Source of the DNA: CAZOHG01 sp964579725
Lineage (GTDB): Bacteria > Zhuqueibacterota > JdFR-76 > BMS3Abin05
Length of the DNA stretch: 49,496 bases
Reading direction: 5' to 3'
NCBI GenBank assembly: GCA_964579725.1
Contig: CAZOHG010000025.1
Coordinates: 1-49,496, forward strand
Every line of letters starts with the position of its first letter. Position 1 is the stretch's first letter. The translations under genes were made by a program, and so were the position numbers. Below are positions 16,907 through 26,134 of this stretch, one piece after another. A model generated the notes under the pieces. It made no database searches and was not told where the DNA came from. It saw only the letters and a program-made list of their open reading frames with translations.

Positions 16907-18637
16907 ATGATCTTGGATCCCAGACTTTTGAGGCGGCTCCGTAAAACGCGAACAGGTTTGGCGGCGACGCTTTTGGCCGGAATGTCCGCAGCTGTTTTCA
17001 CCATTTTTCAAGCGGACTGGTTGAGTCGGATCGTCGCGGGCTCCTTTTTGAATAAAATGACCTTGTCTCAATTGCTCCCGGCACTGGAATTTTTCATCCT
17101 TTTTTCCGCACTTCGTGCAGCCGCCATTTGGAGCCAATCCTATTTTGCTGCTGGGGTCGCCGCTAAAATTAAACGGTCTGTGCGGGCACAATTGCTGCAA
17201 AAGCTGCTTCAACTGGGCCCGATTGGCATAAAATCCGAGAGAAGTGGGGAAATCAGCAACACGCTGTTGGCGGGTGTCGACGCTCTGGACGCCTATTTCA
17301 GTCAATATGTTCCTCAGCTTTTTCTCTCGGTTTTAATCCCCCTTCTCATTCTCTTTTTTGTTTTTCCAAACGATATTTTGACCGGCGTGGTTTTTTTTCT
17401 GACGGCACCCGTCATTCCGGCTTTTATGATTTTAATCGGTAACATTACCCAAACGCTCACCAAAAAGCAGTGGAAAACCCTCAGTCGACTGAGCGCCCAT
17501 TTTTTGGATGTGCTTCAGGGGCTCACCACGCTGAAAATTTTCGGCCGCAGTCGCGATCAAATTGGCACTATTTACAAAATCAGTCACGATTTCAGGCACC
17601 GAACCATGAACGTCCTGCGGGTGGCCTTTCTTTCCGCCCTTGTGTTGGAATTGGTGGCGACAATTAGCACAGCCGTTGTGGCTGTGGAAATCGGGCTGCG
17701 GCTTTTGTACGGGAAAATGGCTTTCCAAAACGCCTTGTTTATTCTTATTTTAGCACCGGAATTTTATTTACCCTTGCGACTCCTCGGCTCCCGATTTCAT
17801 GCCGGAATGGAAGGCGCGGCTGCCGCTCAACGCATTTTTGAGATTTTCGAAATGCCCGCCTCCACTTTGACTTTCGGTCACCGGATTCCTCCATCGGGCC
17901 CTGTTCAAATCGAATTTCAAAGGGTTTTCTTTGCGTACGATTCCGCTGCCCGGCCGGTGCTACAGGATGTGAGCTTTCAGCTTCCGGCCCAAAAACGCAC
18001 GGCTGTGGTAGGGCCCACGGGAGCGGGGAAAAGCACGCTAACCCATCTTTTGCTGGGATTTATTCAACCGCAAAGCGGGAAAATCCTGGTAAACGGGCAG
18101 CCTTTGCAAGAAATCGACTCGGACGCCTGGCGGAACAAAATTGCCTGGGTACCGCAAAATCCCTATCTTTTCCACGGCACAATTGCAGAAAACATTCGCC
18201 TGTCTCGGCCCGACGCGCCGCTTTCGGAGGTTGTCCGTGCCACCCAGCAGGCGGAGTTGGACGATTTTGTGAGGGCCCTGCCGCGCGGCTACGACACACA
18301 AGTGGGGGAACGGGGTACCCTGCTGAGCGGCGGTCAGGCACAACGGGTAGCTTTGGCGAGAGCTTTTCTCAAAAATGCCCCCTTTTTGATCTTGGACGAA
18401 CCGACTTCTAACCTGGACCCAGAAGTAGAGGCGCGCATTCAGAAAACGCTGTCCCGATTAATGGAAGGCCGTACCGTTCTTTTTATCGCGCATCGCCTGA
18501 GCACGGTTTTTGACGCCGATCAAATTCTGGTGCTTGCAGGGGGGCGTCTTTTGGAAACCGGCACACATGCGAATCTGCAAAAAGCCGGTGGCATGTACGC
18601 ACGCCTTTTGGCAGCCTACGGAGGGAATCAACCATGA
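16907..18637 (+). CDS. cydD: Cysteine/glutathione ABC exporter subunit CydD
   Basis: This 576-residue half-transporter has an N-terminal six-helix membrane domain (about 1-310) and a C-terminal ATPase. Walker A is GPTGAGKST (about 365). The ABC signature is LSGGQAQRVALARAFL and Walker B LILDEPTSNLD. With CydC it exports reduced thiols to the periplasm, which is needed to assemble cytochrome bd. An in-frame stop lies five codons upstream, so ATG 16907 is the earliest start. It is separated from cydB by a terminator, so it needs readthrough or its own promoter. Confidence 0.93.
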   Translation: MILDPRLLRRLRKTRTGLAATLLAGMSAAVFTIFQADWLSRIVAGSFLNKMTLSQLLPALEFFILFSALRAAAIWSQSYFAAGVAAKIKRSVRAQLLQKLLQLGPIGIKSERSGEISNTLLAGVDALDAYFSQYVPQLFLSVLIPLLILFFVFPNDILTGVVFFLTAPVIPAFMILIGNITQTLTKKQWKTLSRLSAHFLDVLQGLTTLKIFGRSRDQIGTIYKISHDFRHRTMNVLRVAFLSALVLELVATISTAVVAVEIGLRLLYGKMAFQNALFILILAPEFYLPLRLLGSRFHAGMEGAAAAQRIFEIFEMPASTLTFGHRIPPSGPVQIEFQRVFFAYDSAARPVLQDVSFQLPAQKRTAVVGPTGAGKSTLTHLLLGFIQPQSGKILVNGQPLQEIDSDAWRNKIAWVPQNPYLFHGTIAENIRLSRPDAPLSEVVRATQQAELDDFVRALPRGYDTQVGERGTLLSGGQAQRVALARAFLKNAPFLILDEPTSNLDPEVEARIQKTLSRLMEGRTVLFIAHRLSTVFDADQILVLAGGRLLETGTHANLQKAGGMYARLLAAYGGNQP

Positions 18638-20394
18638 CCGTTTTTTTTCGTCTTCTCCGGCAGGCGTTGGCCTACAAATGGTGGATGTTGCTGGCCAGTT
18701 TTTTGGGATTTCTAACCATCGGCAGCAGCGTCGGGCTCATGATGACCTCCGCTTACATTATTTCGAGGGCCGCCCTCCACCCCTCCGTGGCCGTCCTTCA
18801 GGTAGCCATTGTGGGCGTGCGCTTTTTCGGAATCAGCCGCGGTATTTTTCGCTACCTCGAACGGCTGGTTTCCCACGAAGTCACCTTCCGCCTGCTTGCC
18901 AGATTTCGGGTGTGGTTTTACCGGTCCATTGAACCACTGGCACCCGCCGTTTTGCAAAAATTCCGCAGCGGAGACCTTCTAACGCGCGTTGTTTCAGATG
19001 TGGAAAATTTGGAACACCTTTACGTACGCGTGTTGGCACCACCCTTCGTTGCCCTCTTTGTACTTATTCTCATGTGGTTTCTTCTTGGAATTTTCAGCCC
19101 GATTTTCTCTTTGATTTTACTCATTGCTTTTGTTTTGACCGGTAGCCTTTTGCCTTTTCTCACGCGAAAACTGAGCCACGCCGTTGGGGAACAAATTGTT
19201 CGGGTTAATTCTCAACTGAACACCACCGCAATTGACAGTGTCCAGGGCATGGCGGAATTGGTGGCTTTCGGTCAAACCGCTCGGCATTTTCGTCGCTTTG
19301 AGGAGCTAAATCGGAAGCTGACGGAATTGCAGCGAAAAATGAACACCATTACGGGCACGTACGAATCGCTTTTAAATTTGGCCATCAATCTCACGGTTTC
19401 CGTCCTGTTGTGGGTGGCCATTCCGTCCGTAGAACAGGGCACACTCAACGGCGTTTACCTTGCCGTCCTGGCGCTCGGTACAATGGCTGCTTTTGAAGCA
19501 ATTTTGCCTTTGCCGGCCGCAGCTCAATATTTGGACCAAAGCATTGCATCGGGACGACGTTTGTTCGAAATAACGGACGCACCTGCGGCGATTGCAGAGC
19601 CGGATTCTCCCTCACCCCGTCCTTCGGATCTTTCCATTGAATTTAAACAGGTTGGATTTCGTTACCCGGGAAATTCCTCCCCGGTTTTGCACCATATTTC
19701 CTTCTCTCTGCCGGAAGGCCAGCATTTTGCAATTGTCGGTGCCAGCGGAGCCGGAAAAACAACCCTGACCCACCTTTTGCTGCGCTTTTGGGACGTCACC
19801 GAAGGGGCCATTTTTCTGGGGGGACATTCGCTTTCACGCTTTCACTCCGAAGACGCTCGCCGCTTTTTTGCTCTGGTCTCCCAGCAAACCTATCTTTTTA
19901 ACGGTACCATTCAGGACAATTTACGGCTGGCGCGCCCCGACGCCAGCAACCAAGAATTGGAGCAGGCTGCACGGGAAGCGGAAATCCACGATTTCATTTC
20001 CAGCTTGCCTCGTGGGTACCTCACCGAAGTGGGCGAACAGGGGCTAATGTTGAGCGGCGGTGAACGTCAACGTCTGGCTTTGGCCCGGGCACTTTTGAAA
20101 AAAGCGCCGATTCTTTTGCTGGATGAACCAACGGCGAATTTGGACGCCGTAACCGAGCAGAAAATTCTGACCACTTTGCAGCGCATTTTGCAGGGCAGAA
20201 CCACCCTGCTCATTACCCACCGCCTGAGCGGTCTGGAAAAAATGGATCGGATTTTCGTCCTGCGACAAGGCCAAATTGTGGAATCGGGCACGCACGTCGA
20301 GCTGTTGGCTCGAGGCGGCTTGTACGCCAAAATGTGGGCCATTCAAAATGAGCAGATCGCGCTTGAAATGGTGGGAACAGCGCAAACGGCCTGA
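18634..20394 (+). CDS. cydC: Cysteine/glutathione ABC exporter subunit CydC
   Basis: This 586-residue partner of CydD in the heterodimeric thiol exporter has six membrane helices in residues 1-310 (LLASFLGFLTIGSSVGLMMT). Its ATPase has Walker A GASGAGKTT, signature LSGGERQRLALARALL and Walker B LLLDEPTANLD. The start overlaps cydD by 4 bases (ATGA), as is common for obligate partners. It ends 17 bp from the convergent sigma-54 regulator gene, with no terminator between, so opposing transcripts may overlap. Confidence 0.93.
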   Translation: MTVFFRLLRQALAYKWWMLLASFLGFLTIGSSVGLMMTSAYIISRAALHPSVAVLQVAIVGVRFFGISRGIFRYLERLVSHEVTFRLLARFRVWFYRSIEPLAPAVLQKFRSGDLLTRVVSDVENLEHLYVRVLAPPFVALFVLILMWFLLGIFSPIFSLILLIAFVLTGSLLPFLTRKLSHAVGEQIVRVNSQLNTTAIDSVQGMAELVAFGQTARHFRRFEELNRKLTELQRKMNTITGTYESLLNLAINLTVSVLLWVAIPSVEQGTLNGVYLAVLALGTMAAFEAILPLPAAAQYLDQSIASGRRLFEITDAPAAIAEPDSPSPRPSDLSIEFKQVGFRYPGNSSPVLHHISFSLPEGQHFAIVGASGAGKTTLTHLLLRFWDVTEGAIFLGGHSLSRFHSEDARRFFALVSQQTYLFNGTIQDNLRLARPDASNQELEQAAREAEIHDFISSLPRGYLTEVGEQGLMLSGGERQRLALARALLKKAPILLLDEPTANLDAVTEQKILTTLQRILQGRTTLLITHRLSGLEKMDRIFVLRQGQIVESGTHVELLARGGLYAKMWAIQNEQIALEMVGTAQTA

Positions 20395-20411
20395 GCCGCG
20401 GACACCAAGTT

Positions 20412-21761
20412 TTATTCTTCCCGCTTGAAACCGTAGCGCTTAATCTTGTTGTACAGCGTCACACGGTCAATTTTCAGAATTTTGGCTGCCTGGGTCACAT
20501 TCCAACCGGTGCGCTGCAAAATGCGCCGAATATGTTCCTTTTCTACGGCTTCCAGAGCTTCTTGCGAAAAACCGAAGCTTTTGGCCGTCCGTTGAAGCGG
20601 CAGGTGCTCCGGTTCAATCCGCCTGCCCTGGCAAATGACCACAGCCCGTTCAATGGCATTTTCCAATTCGCGAATATTCCCCGGCCAGGGGTAGTGCACC
20701 AGCAATTCCATGGCTTCGGGCGAGATTTCGTCAATACTTTTGTGAATGGAGGCCGTGTATTTTTTCAGGAAATGGTTGGCCAAAAGCGGAATGTCATCGG
20801 CACGTTCGCGCAAAGGGGGCAAAAAAATCGTCACCACATTCAGGCGGTAGTACAAATCTTCACGAAACCGGCCTTCTTGAATGGCGGCCTCCAGATTTCG
20901 ATTAGTAGCAGTAATCAGGCGAAAATCCACTTCGATTTCGTACTGCCCGCCCAAACGTGTAATTTTCTTCGTCTCCAAAACGCGCAGCAAATCGAGTTGC
21001 GTCTTTGGACTAATGTCTCCGATTTCGTCCAAGAAAAGGGTGCCCCTGTGAGCCATTTCAATTTTCCCTTTGTGCTGCTTTTGCGCCCCGGTAAAAGCAC
21101 CCTTCTCGTACCCAAACAATTCGCTTTCCAAAAGGGATTCGGACAAAGCGCCACAATTGACTGAAATCATTGGGCCCTCGCGCCGAGGACTGTTGGCGTG
21201 AATGGCCCGGGCAATCAGTTCTTTGCCGGTACCGCTCTCGCCGCGAATGAGTACGGTGGAATCCGTTTGCGCCACGGTTCGCACCAATTCCAACACACGC
21301 TTCATCGCGGGCGTTTCACCCACAATCTCCCCAAAATCGGCGATTTGCGCCAGTTGTTCCCGAAGCAGCAAATTTTCGTGCGCCAATTTACGCTGACTCA
21401 TGGCATTTTCAATGATGTGTTCCAAATCGTCCGGATCAAAGGGTTTGGTCACGTAATCATAAGCACCGGCTTTAATGGCCCGAATAGCCGTGTCGACTGA
21501 AGCGAACGCCGTAATAATAATGACCACAATATTGGGGTCGATTTCCCGAATGTGCTCCTGTAGTTCCAACCCGTCCATTCCGGGCATTTTAATGTCCAAC
21601 AGGACGATGTCCACGCCGCCCTGTTTGATTTTCTCCAGAGCCTCGTAGGCATCCTTGGCCGAATCCACCCGGTAGCCATCTACTTGAAACCACTTGACCA
21701 ACGAATCCCGTGCCGAAAATTCGTCATCTACTACAAGGAGTTTCACATTTTTCGGGTCCAT
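20412..21761 (-). CDS. NtrC-family sigma-54-dependent response regulator
   Basis: This 449-residue regulator has three domains. The receiver (1-120) has an acidic pocket VVDDE, phosphorylated Asp56 (LLDIKMPGMDG) and conserved Lys in TKPFDP. The AAA+ domain (about 140-380) has Walker A GESGTGKE and the sigma-54-contacting GAFTGA loop. The Fis-type HTH (about 405-449) reads GWNVTQAAKILKIDRVTLYNKI. It activates sigma-54 promoters after phosphorylation by the kinase encoded 13 bp upstream. It is the last gene of the ferredoxin-NrfD-kinase operon. A candidate target is the GcvH-like pair at 26135-27606, which has a -24/-12 element and upstream palindromes. Confidence 0.95.
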   Translation of the reverse strand: MDPKNVKLLVVDDEFSARDSLVKWFQVDGYRVDSAKDAYEALEKIKQGGVDIVLLDIKMPGMDGLELQEHIREIDPNIVVIIITAFASVDTAIRAIKAGAYDYVTKPFDPDDLEHIIENAMSQRKLAHENLLLREQLAQIADFGEIVGETPAMKRVLELVRTVAQTDSTVLIRGESGTGKELIARAIHANSPRREGPMISVNCGALSESLLESELFGYEKGAFTGAQKQHKGKIEMAHRGTLFLDEIGDISPKTQLDLLRVLETKKITRLGGQYEIEVDFRLITATNRNLEAAIQEGRFREDLYYRLNVVTIFLPPLRERADDIPLLANHFLKKYTASIHKSIDEISPEAMELLVHYPWPGNIRELENAIERAVVICQGRRIEPEHLPLQRTAKSFGFSQEALEAVEKEHIRRILQRTGWNVTQAAKILKIDRVTLYNKIKRYGFKREE

Positions 21762-21774
21762 TGTGTCCCTCGCT

Positions 21775-23403
21775 TTACGCTAAAATGTCGCTTAAGCTCT
21801 CACTGGGCTGCCGTGGGTGTCTGGGCAGTTTAATGAAAAAGGTACTTCCCTTGCCGGGTTTGGACTCCACGTGAATGGTTCCCTGGTGCCGGTGGACAAT
21901 TCCGTACACCACCGAAAGTCCGAGTCCGCTGCCACTGCCTTCCTTTTTCGTGGTGAAAAACGGCTCAAAAATGTGGGGGAGCACCTCTTCGGGAATCCCC
22001 ACACCTGTGTCGGCCACTTGAATTTCGATGGCATCTTCAGACGGCAGGCAGCGTGTGGTAACCGTTACTGTACCCCCTTCGGGCATGGCGTCACTGGCAT
22101 TGACCAAAAGAGCCACGAGCATTTGTTTGATCTGATTTTCGTTGCAAAAGATTGTGGTATCTTCGTAGCAGAAGTTTTTCACCAGTTGAATATTGCTGAT
22201 CTTAAATTTGTGGTTCAAGAGAAGGAGGCTTTTTTCAACGATTGAGTTGATGTCGTGCTCCTCGAAATGTTCCTCCGTGCCCCGCGCAAAAACGAGGAGA
22301 TTTTTAACGATCTCACCGCTGCGCTTAATTTCATTTTCAATGACACTCAGATTTTCCAGCATGCCTTCTTTTTGCTTGTCGGTAAGGGAGCTTTTTTTCA
22401 CTTGTTTTTCGAAGAGTTTGACGTACGTCAAAACGCCAGCCAGGGGATTGTTCAACTCGTGGGCCACGGTAGCTGCCAATTTCCCCAAGGAAGCCATTTT
22501 CTCCACTTGAATCAGGTGTCCCTGAGCCTTTTTCAATTCGCCGGTTTTCTCTTCCACCTTTTTTTCCAGCGTTTCCGACCACTCCGTCAATTCGTCACGC
22601 GCCTTTTTCAGATTTTTAGTCATTCGATTAAACGAATAGGCTAAATGGGCAATTTCGTTCCGCCCGCTCACCTGAATGGTGTAGTCCAAATTCCCGCGGG
22701 CCACTTCTTTGGTGCCTTCAATCAGGCGTTGAATGGGATTGTACACCATGGAATAAATAAAAATAGCCGTCGGGAACAAAACGAGCAAAATCATCAGCGC
22801 AGCGTACAGCAAAATATTGCGTTCATTTTCCGCGATGCTTTGGTCCACCTGTGCCAACGACATGCGGACGTCCAGGACCCCCAAAACCTTTTTGCTGGCC
22901 GGGTGGGCATGACAGCCCGCACTGGAACACGAAGGTTCATTCTTAATAGGATTAATCAGGCCGATGACACGCGGACCGCCGGGAGTACGAAACACCCGGT
23001 GCCTGCTTTTGGCGGGGACTTCTTCAAGGGGCTTGTTTTCGGCGTGGCACATGTAACAGGCCTCGGCCTGCATATTGACGCGATTGCCAATTTCGGCGGT
23101 GTCCGTTGAAAACGTAACCACTCCTTTGTCATTGTAAATGCGGATGCCAACCATTCCGGGTTCGTTGCCGATTGTCCGCATGATTTCGTAAGCGTCGTCC
23201 CTGCGATTTAGCAGCATGTCGTAGTGAATGGAACGCTTAATAATATCACTGTCACGCTGAATATTGTCCAAAACAATATGGGTCATTTGCTCGTTGTGAA
23301 CAAAAATACTCAAATAGGCGAAGAGGCCAATGAAAATCACAAAAATAAATACCTGAAAGAGGAAAATCCGAAAACTCAGCGATTGAAATAGTCGCGCTTT
23401 CAT
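21775..23403 (-). CDS. Membrane sensor histidine kinase with periplasmic c-type heme sites
   Basis: This protein has 542 residues from the ATG at 23403, which directly precedes the first membrane helix (13-34). A GTG at 23445 is the alternative. The periplasmic domain (35-196) has CYMCH (C116, C119, H120), a normal c-heme site. It also has CSSAGCH (C159, C164, H165), a CX4CH site like those in multiheme cytochromes. TM2 is 197-219, HAMP about 220-272, then a coiled coil. HisKA has the phosphorylated His315 in AHELNNP, and the ATPase has DTGVGIP and SGLGLSVV. It probably reads periplasmic redox state through heme and passes phosphate to the adjacent NtrC-type regulator. Confidence 0.9.
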   Translation of the reverse strand: MKARLFQSLSFRIFLFQVFIFVIFIGLFAYLSIFVHNEQMTHIVLDNIQRDSDIIKRSIHYDMLLNRRDDAYEIMRTIGNEPGMVGIRIYNDKGVVTFSTDTAEIGNRVNMQAEACYMCHAENKPLEEVPAKSRHRVFRTPGGPRVIGLINPIKNEPSCSSAGCHAHPASKKVLGVLDVRMSLAQVDQSIAENERNILLYAALMILLVLFPTAIFIYSMVYNPIQRLIEGTKEVARGNLDYTIQVSGRNEIAHLAYSFNRMTKNLKKARDELTEWSETLEKKVEEKTGELKKAQGHLIQVEKMASLGKLAATVAHELNNPLAGVLTYVKLFEKQVKKSSLTDKQKEGMLENLSVIENEIKRSGEIVKNLLVFARGTEEHFEEHDINSIVEKSLLLLNHKFKISNIQLVKNFCYEDTTIFCNENQIKQMLVALLVNASDAMPEGGTVTVTTRCLPSEDAIEIQVADTGVGIPEEVLPHIFEPFFTTKKEGSGSGLGLSVVYGIVHRHQGTIHVESKPGKGSTFFIKLPRHPRQPSESLSDILA

Positions 23404-23423
23404 GGTGTGCCCAACTTTTTTTA

Positions 23424-23454
23424 GAGGCGGAGGAACGCCAGGCACCTCCGCCTC
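23424..23454. other. Perfect 10-bp hairpin between the NrfD-cytochrome and kinase genes
   Basis: GAGGCGGAGG (23424-23433) and CCTCCGCCTC (23445-23454) pair perfectly around an 11-base loop, in the 60-base gap between the NrfD-cytochrome stop and the kinase ATG. In the minus-strand transcript it is followed by TAAAAAAAG, not U, so it is not an intrinsic terminator. Its 5' arm contains GGAGG, which would be hidden in the stem. It may stabilise the upstream message or lower kinase translation. Confidence 0.5.
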
Positions 23455-23463
23455 GGTCGTCCT

Positions 23464-25080
23464 TTATTCTTCCTGATGGCACATGGAACAATTGTCCGGG
23501 TCTTTGGTGTCGAAGGCCATTTTCCCATTGTGGCAAAAGCCGCAGTTTTTGCCTGCATTCATGGTTTCCATGGTAATCGGGCCTTCCGGAGATTGCCCGG
23601 GCTTTAGCATCTTAAAATGAGCCGGGTGGCAAGTGGCACAATTCGGCTCGTCGTAGTTGTAATGGCTGTCGTGGCTAAACGTTACGGGCCCGGGACTGCC
23701 TTTTCCCATTGGGAAAGTAAAATCCGCCGGCACTTTAACCTCTTCCCTGTGCTTAGCTACAAGAGGGTTGAGCGTACTTTTTTGCACCCGGGGCTGGGAG
23801 TACAGCGCTTTTTGCTTCTTCACACCAATGCCAACACCAATTAGCCCCACGAGAATAACCACCCCTAAAATCGAAATGGCTTTGTAACTGACGTCCACAA
23901 TGGGCGGTTGCGGTTCTTTGGCCTTCGGGCCCAGTTTCTTTTCCACCTCCGCCCAGGGGCCTTCGGGGAAAATGTGGAAATAGCGCACGGCCAGGCCGAA
24001 AAGCGCAAATCCCAAGGCAATTAGGGAAAACGTGGTTACAATTTCCATCCAGGACGGAAAGTAAAATCCACCGGCTGCGCGGGCTGTACCGGTCAAAGCC
24101 ACATTAATTCGGTTCATGACAAATCCCAGCAAAACCAAAACCGCGGCAAAAAAGATGAGTGTTTTGTCCTGCCGCACTTTTTTAAAGGACAACATGACCA
24201 TCGGAACAATCAGCCCGAAAAGAATTTCAATCCAGAACATGATGCCTTCGGTATTGAATTTTAGCATCAGAGGGAAGGCGCCTTCCGTCCAAAGCGTCTC
24301 CAATCGTAAAACTCCGTAAAAGACGGTCATAAAAAATAAAATCCGAGAGAGAAGCCGGACGGTTTTAAATTCGAGTTCTCGGTGAAAAGCCCGAGCACTC
24401 ATGTACGATTCGAAAATAGTCATGGCAAATGCGACCATCACCGACGAAATAAAAAAGAGCACCGGTAACCACGGTGTGTACCAGAGAGGGTACAGTTTTT
24501 CGGGCATAATCAAATAAAGGGAGCCCAGGGTCGATTGGTGCCCGACGGAAAACATGACCCCCAGAGAAACCAGAGCCGGCGTCAACCAATGGTGAATTTC
24601 CACGGCGGTTTTCCAGTGCATTCTTTCGAAAAAATTAATGGAAAATTCCAACGCCAAAATGGTGGTGTACAACATGACGCACCACGCCAATTCAAACATT
24701 GGCGAGTGTTCGTTCCAGAAAATAATGGTGTGCCACACGTAATACCACTTCCCAAGATCAAACGTCAGACCGATAATCACCAAAATGTACCCCAAAAATG
24801 CCGTCAAAACCGTTGAGCGCACAATTGGCTTTAAATCCTTAATATTAAAAATGTAAACCAAAGCGGTAATGGTAAATCCTCCCGCACCGAGCCCGACTCC
24901 GGAAATCACGTCAAAACCAATCCAGAGGCCCCACGGGAATTTGTCACTCAAATTGGTGGCGTAGCCCAATCCGTGAAAGAAACGCACGTACGCGGCGTAC
25001 AGGCCCAGCGCCCACAAAATAACGGCGACAACCTTCCAGAAAGTTATCTTAAACACGCTTTCCAATCTATTGCCGTTCAT
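23464..25080 (-). CDS. NrfD/HybB-type membrane quinone oxidoreductase fused to a triheme cytochrome
   Basis: This protein has 538 residues from an ATG with AGGAGG nine bases upstream; an ATG seven codons earlier lacks this site. Residues about 10-420 hold nine to ten helices of the NrfD/PSR family, which exchanges electrons with the quinone pool or carries protons. After a final anchor helix (ISILGVVILVGLIGVGIGV) comes a c7-like domain with VTFSHDSHYNY and three heme sites, CATCH, CGFCH and CSMCH. The hemes would lie in the periplasm. It is encoded 61 bp after the HmcB-like ferredoxin gene, so the two form a membrane electron-transfer module. Covalent linkage of quinone and cytochrome units is uncommon. 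The partner oxidase or reductase is not in the window. Confidence 0.9.
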   Translation of the reverse strand: MNGNRLESVFKITFWKVVAVILWALGLYAAYVRFFHGLGYATNLSDKFPWGLWIGFDVISGVGLGAGGFTITALVYIFNIKDLKPIVRSTVLTAFLGYILVIIGLTFDLGKWYYVWHTIIFWNEHSPMFELAWCVMLYTTILALEFSINFFERMHWKTAVEIHHWLTPALVSLGVMFSVGHQSTLGSLYLIMPEKLYPLWYTPWLPVLFFISSVMVAFAMTIFESYMSARAFHRELEFKTVRLLSRILFFMTVFYGVLRLETLWTEGAFPLMLKFNTEGIMFWIEILFGLIVPMVMLSFKKVRQDKTLIFFAAVLVLLGFVMNRINVALTGTARAAGGFYFPSWMEIVTTFSLIALGFALFGLAVRYFHIFPEGPWAEVEKKLGPKAKEPQPPIVDVSYKAISILGVVILVGLIGVGIGVKKQKALYSQPRVQKSTLNPLVAKHREEVKVPADFTFPMGKGSPGPVTFSHDSHYNYDEPNCATCHPAHFKMLKPGQSPEGPITMETMNAGKNCGFCHNGKMAFDTKDPDNCSMCHQEE

Positions 25081-25141
25081 TCTTATTTTCCTCCTGACCA
25101 TCCGATTCGTAAAGGTTTATTTTGGTAACGGAAAAACACAC

Positions 25142-25927
25142 TCAGTCTTCTTCGTCTTCGTCCGTTAAACCGTAAATTTCTTTTTCCAATTGCTTAATTT
25201 CCTCCGGTGTTTTTCCTTCCAACTCCTCGCGGCGATTAATAACCCACCAAAGTCCGTACATAAACACGAAAGCCGTACTGAAAATTTTGGGAACTTCTTT
25301 TTGTACCTTAAAGGTCAATTCGGGGAACTTGTGATCCATTCCTTTGACCTTAAATCCCAATTTTTCAAATGGAACGGAGGACAAATAGAGAATCGATGTT
25401 CCGCCCGCTTCTTTTAATCCGTAAATGTAATGCACATAGGCATCCGGATTGTCCTTGATGCGCTGCTTGGCTTCCTCTACCAGGGCATCGTGGTCACCGA
25501 ATTTTGTTGCTTCGGTGGGACACACCTGGGCGCACGCAGGCTGCTCACCCTCTTTCAGTCGATCGTAGCACATAATGCATTTTCCGACCGCTGGGGTCGG
25601 GCTATCCCACTGATATTTCGGGACTTCAAAGGGACAGGATTGCACGCAATAGCGGCAACCGATGCAAATATCGCCGTGCCAAATTACAGGCCCCAATTTG
25701 GTTTTTTCCATCGCCCCCACTGGGCAAACCGACACACAATCCGGGTCGTCGCAATGCATGCAGGCCGTCGGCACAAAAAAGCCGTCGTGTTGCTCCACCA
25801 CCTTCCAGGTTTTCCACGTCCGCACAGGGTCGACCGGAAGTGGCAAATCATTGGCTTCTTTGCACGCCCGTGTGCACGCCATGCACCCAATACATTTGGT
25901 AATATCTATTAACATTCCGGGTTTCAT
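25142..25927 (-). CDS. HmcB/NrfC-like 4x[4Fe-4S] ferredoxin with C-terminal membrane anchor
   Basis: This 261-residue electron-transfer subunit has four cysteine groups for [4Fe-4S] clusters: CIGCMACTRAC (12-22), CMHCDDPDCVSVC (about 56-68), CIGCRYCVQSC (about 87-97), and CIMC...CAQVC (about 117-138). A single helix (STAFVFMYGLWWVI) near residue 218 is followed by an acidic tail. There is no Tat signal, so the clusters should face the cytoplasm, as in HmcB-type proteins, rather than the periplasm as in HybA. It is the first gene of its operon with AGGAGA before the ATG. It probably links the NrfD membrane subunit to cytoplasmic donors or acceptors. Confidence 0.9.
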   Translation of the reverse strand: MKPGMLIDITKCIGCMACTRACKEANDLPLPVDPVRTWKTWKVVEQHDGFFVPTACMHCDDPDCVSVCPVGAMEKTKLGPVIWHGDICIGCRYCVQSCPFEVPKYQWDSPTPAVGKCIMCYDRLKEGEQPACAQVCPTEATKFGDHDALVEEAKQRIKDNPDAYVHYIYGLKEAGGTSILYLSSVPFEKLGFKVKGMDHKFPELTFKVQKEVPKIFSTAFVFMYGLWWVINRREELEGKTPEEIKQLEKEIYGLTDEDEED

Positions 25928-25996
25928 TTTTCAACTCTCCTTCATTTACAAGGCTGCACGATTTACCTTTGTTCAATCACCGGTAGTCTATTTTGT

Positions 25997-26024
25997 ATTT
26001 TAAAAACCTATCGGCCAATGTCAA
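25997..26024 (-). promoter_or_regulatory. Promoter of the ferredoxin-NrfD-kinase-regulator operon
   Basis: On the minus strand there is a perfect TTGACA (26024-26019), a 16-base spacer and TAAAAT (26002-25997), about 70 bases before the ATG at 25927. A perfect 14-base palindrome, GATTTTTAAAAATC (26037-26050), lies 12 bases upstream of the -35 box and could be an AT-rich UP element or an operator. Confidence 0.65.
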
Positions 26025-26052
26025 GCAAAATCTCTTGATTTTTAAAAATCGC

Positions 26053-26093
26053 AAAAAAAAGAGCTTCAAGGAATACGAATCCTTGAAGCTCTT
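26053..26093 (-). terminator. Strong rho-independent terminator after the GcvH-like pair
   Basis: AAGAGCTTCAAGGA (26059-26072) and TCCTTGAAGCTCTT (26080-26093) form a perfect 14-bp stem with a 7-base loop. In the minus-strand transcript a run of T follows (26058-26053). It cleanly separates the GcvH-like pair from the ferredoxin-NrfD operon. Confidence 0.9.
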
Positions 26094-26134
26094 AAAAAAA
26101 GCTTTTTCATGTGGCGCAAATTTTTAAGATGAAA

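Noticed and set aside
16775..17305. A minus-strand frame of 176 residues overlapping the start of cydD
   Set aside because: It covers the conserved CydD membrane domain in antisense and shows no motif of its own.
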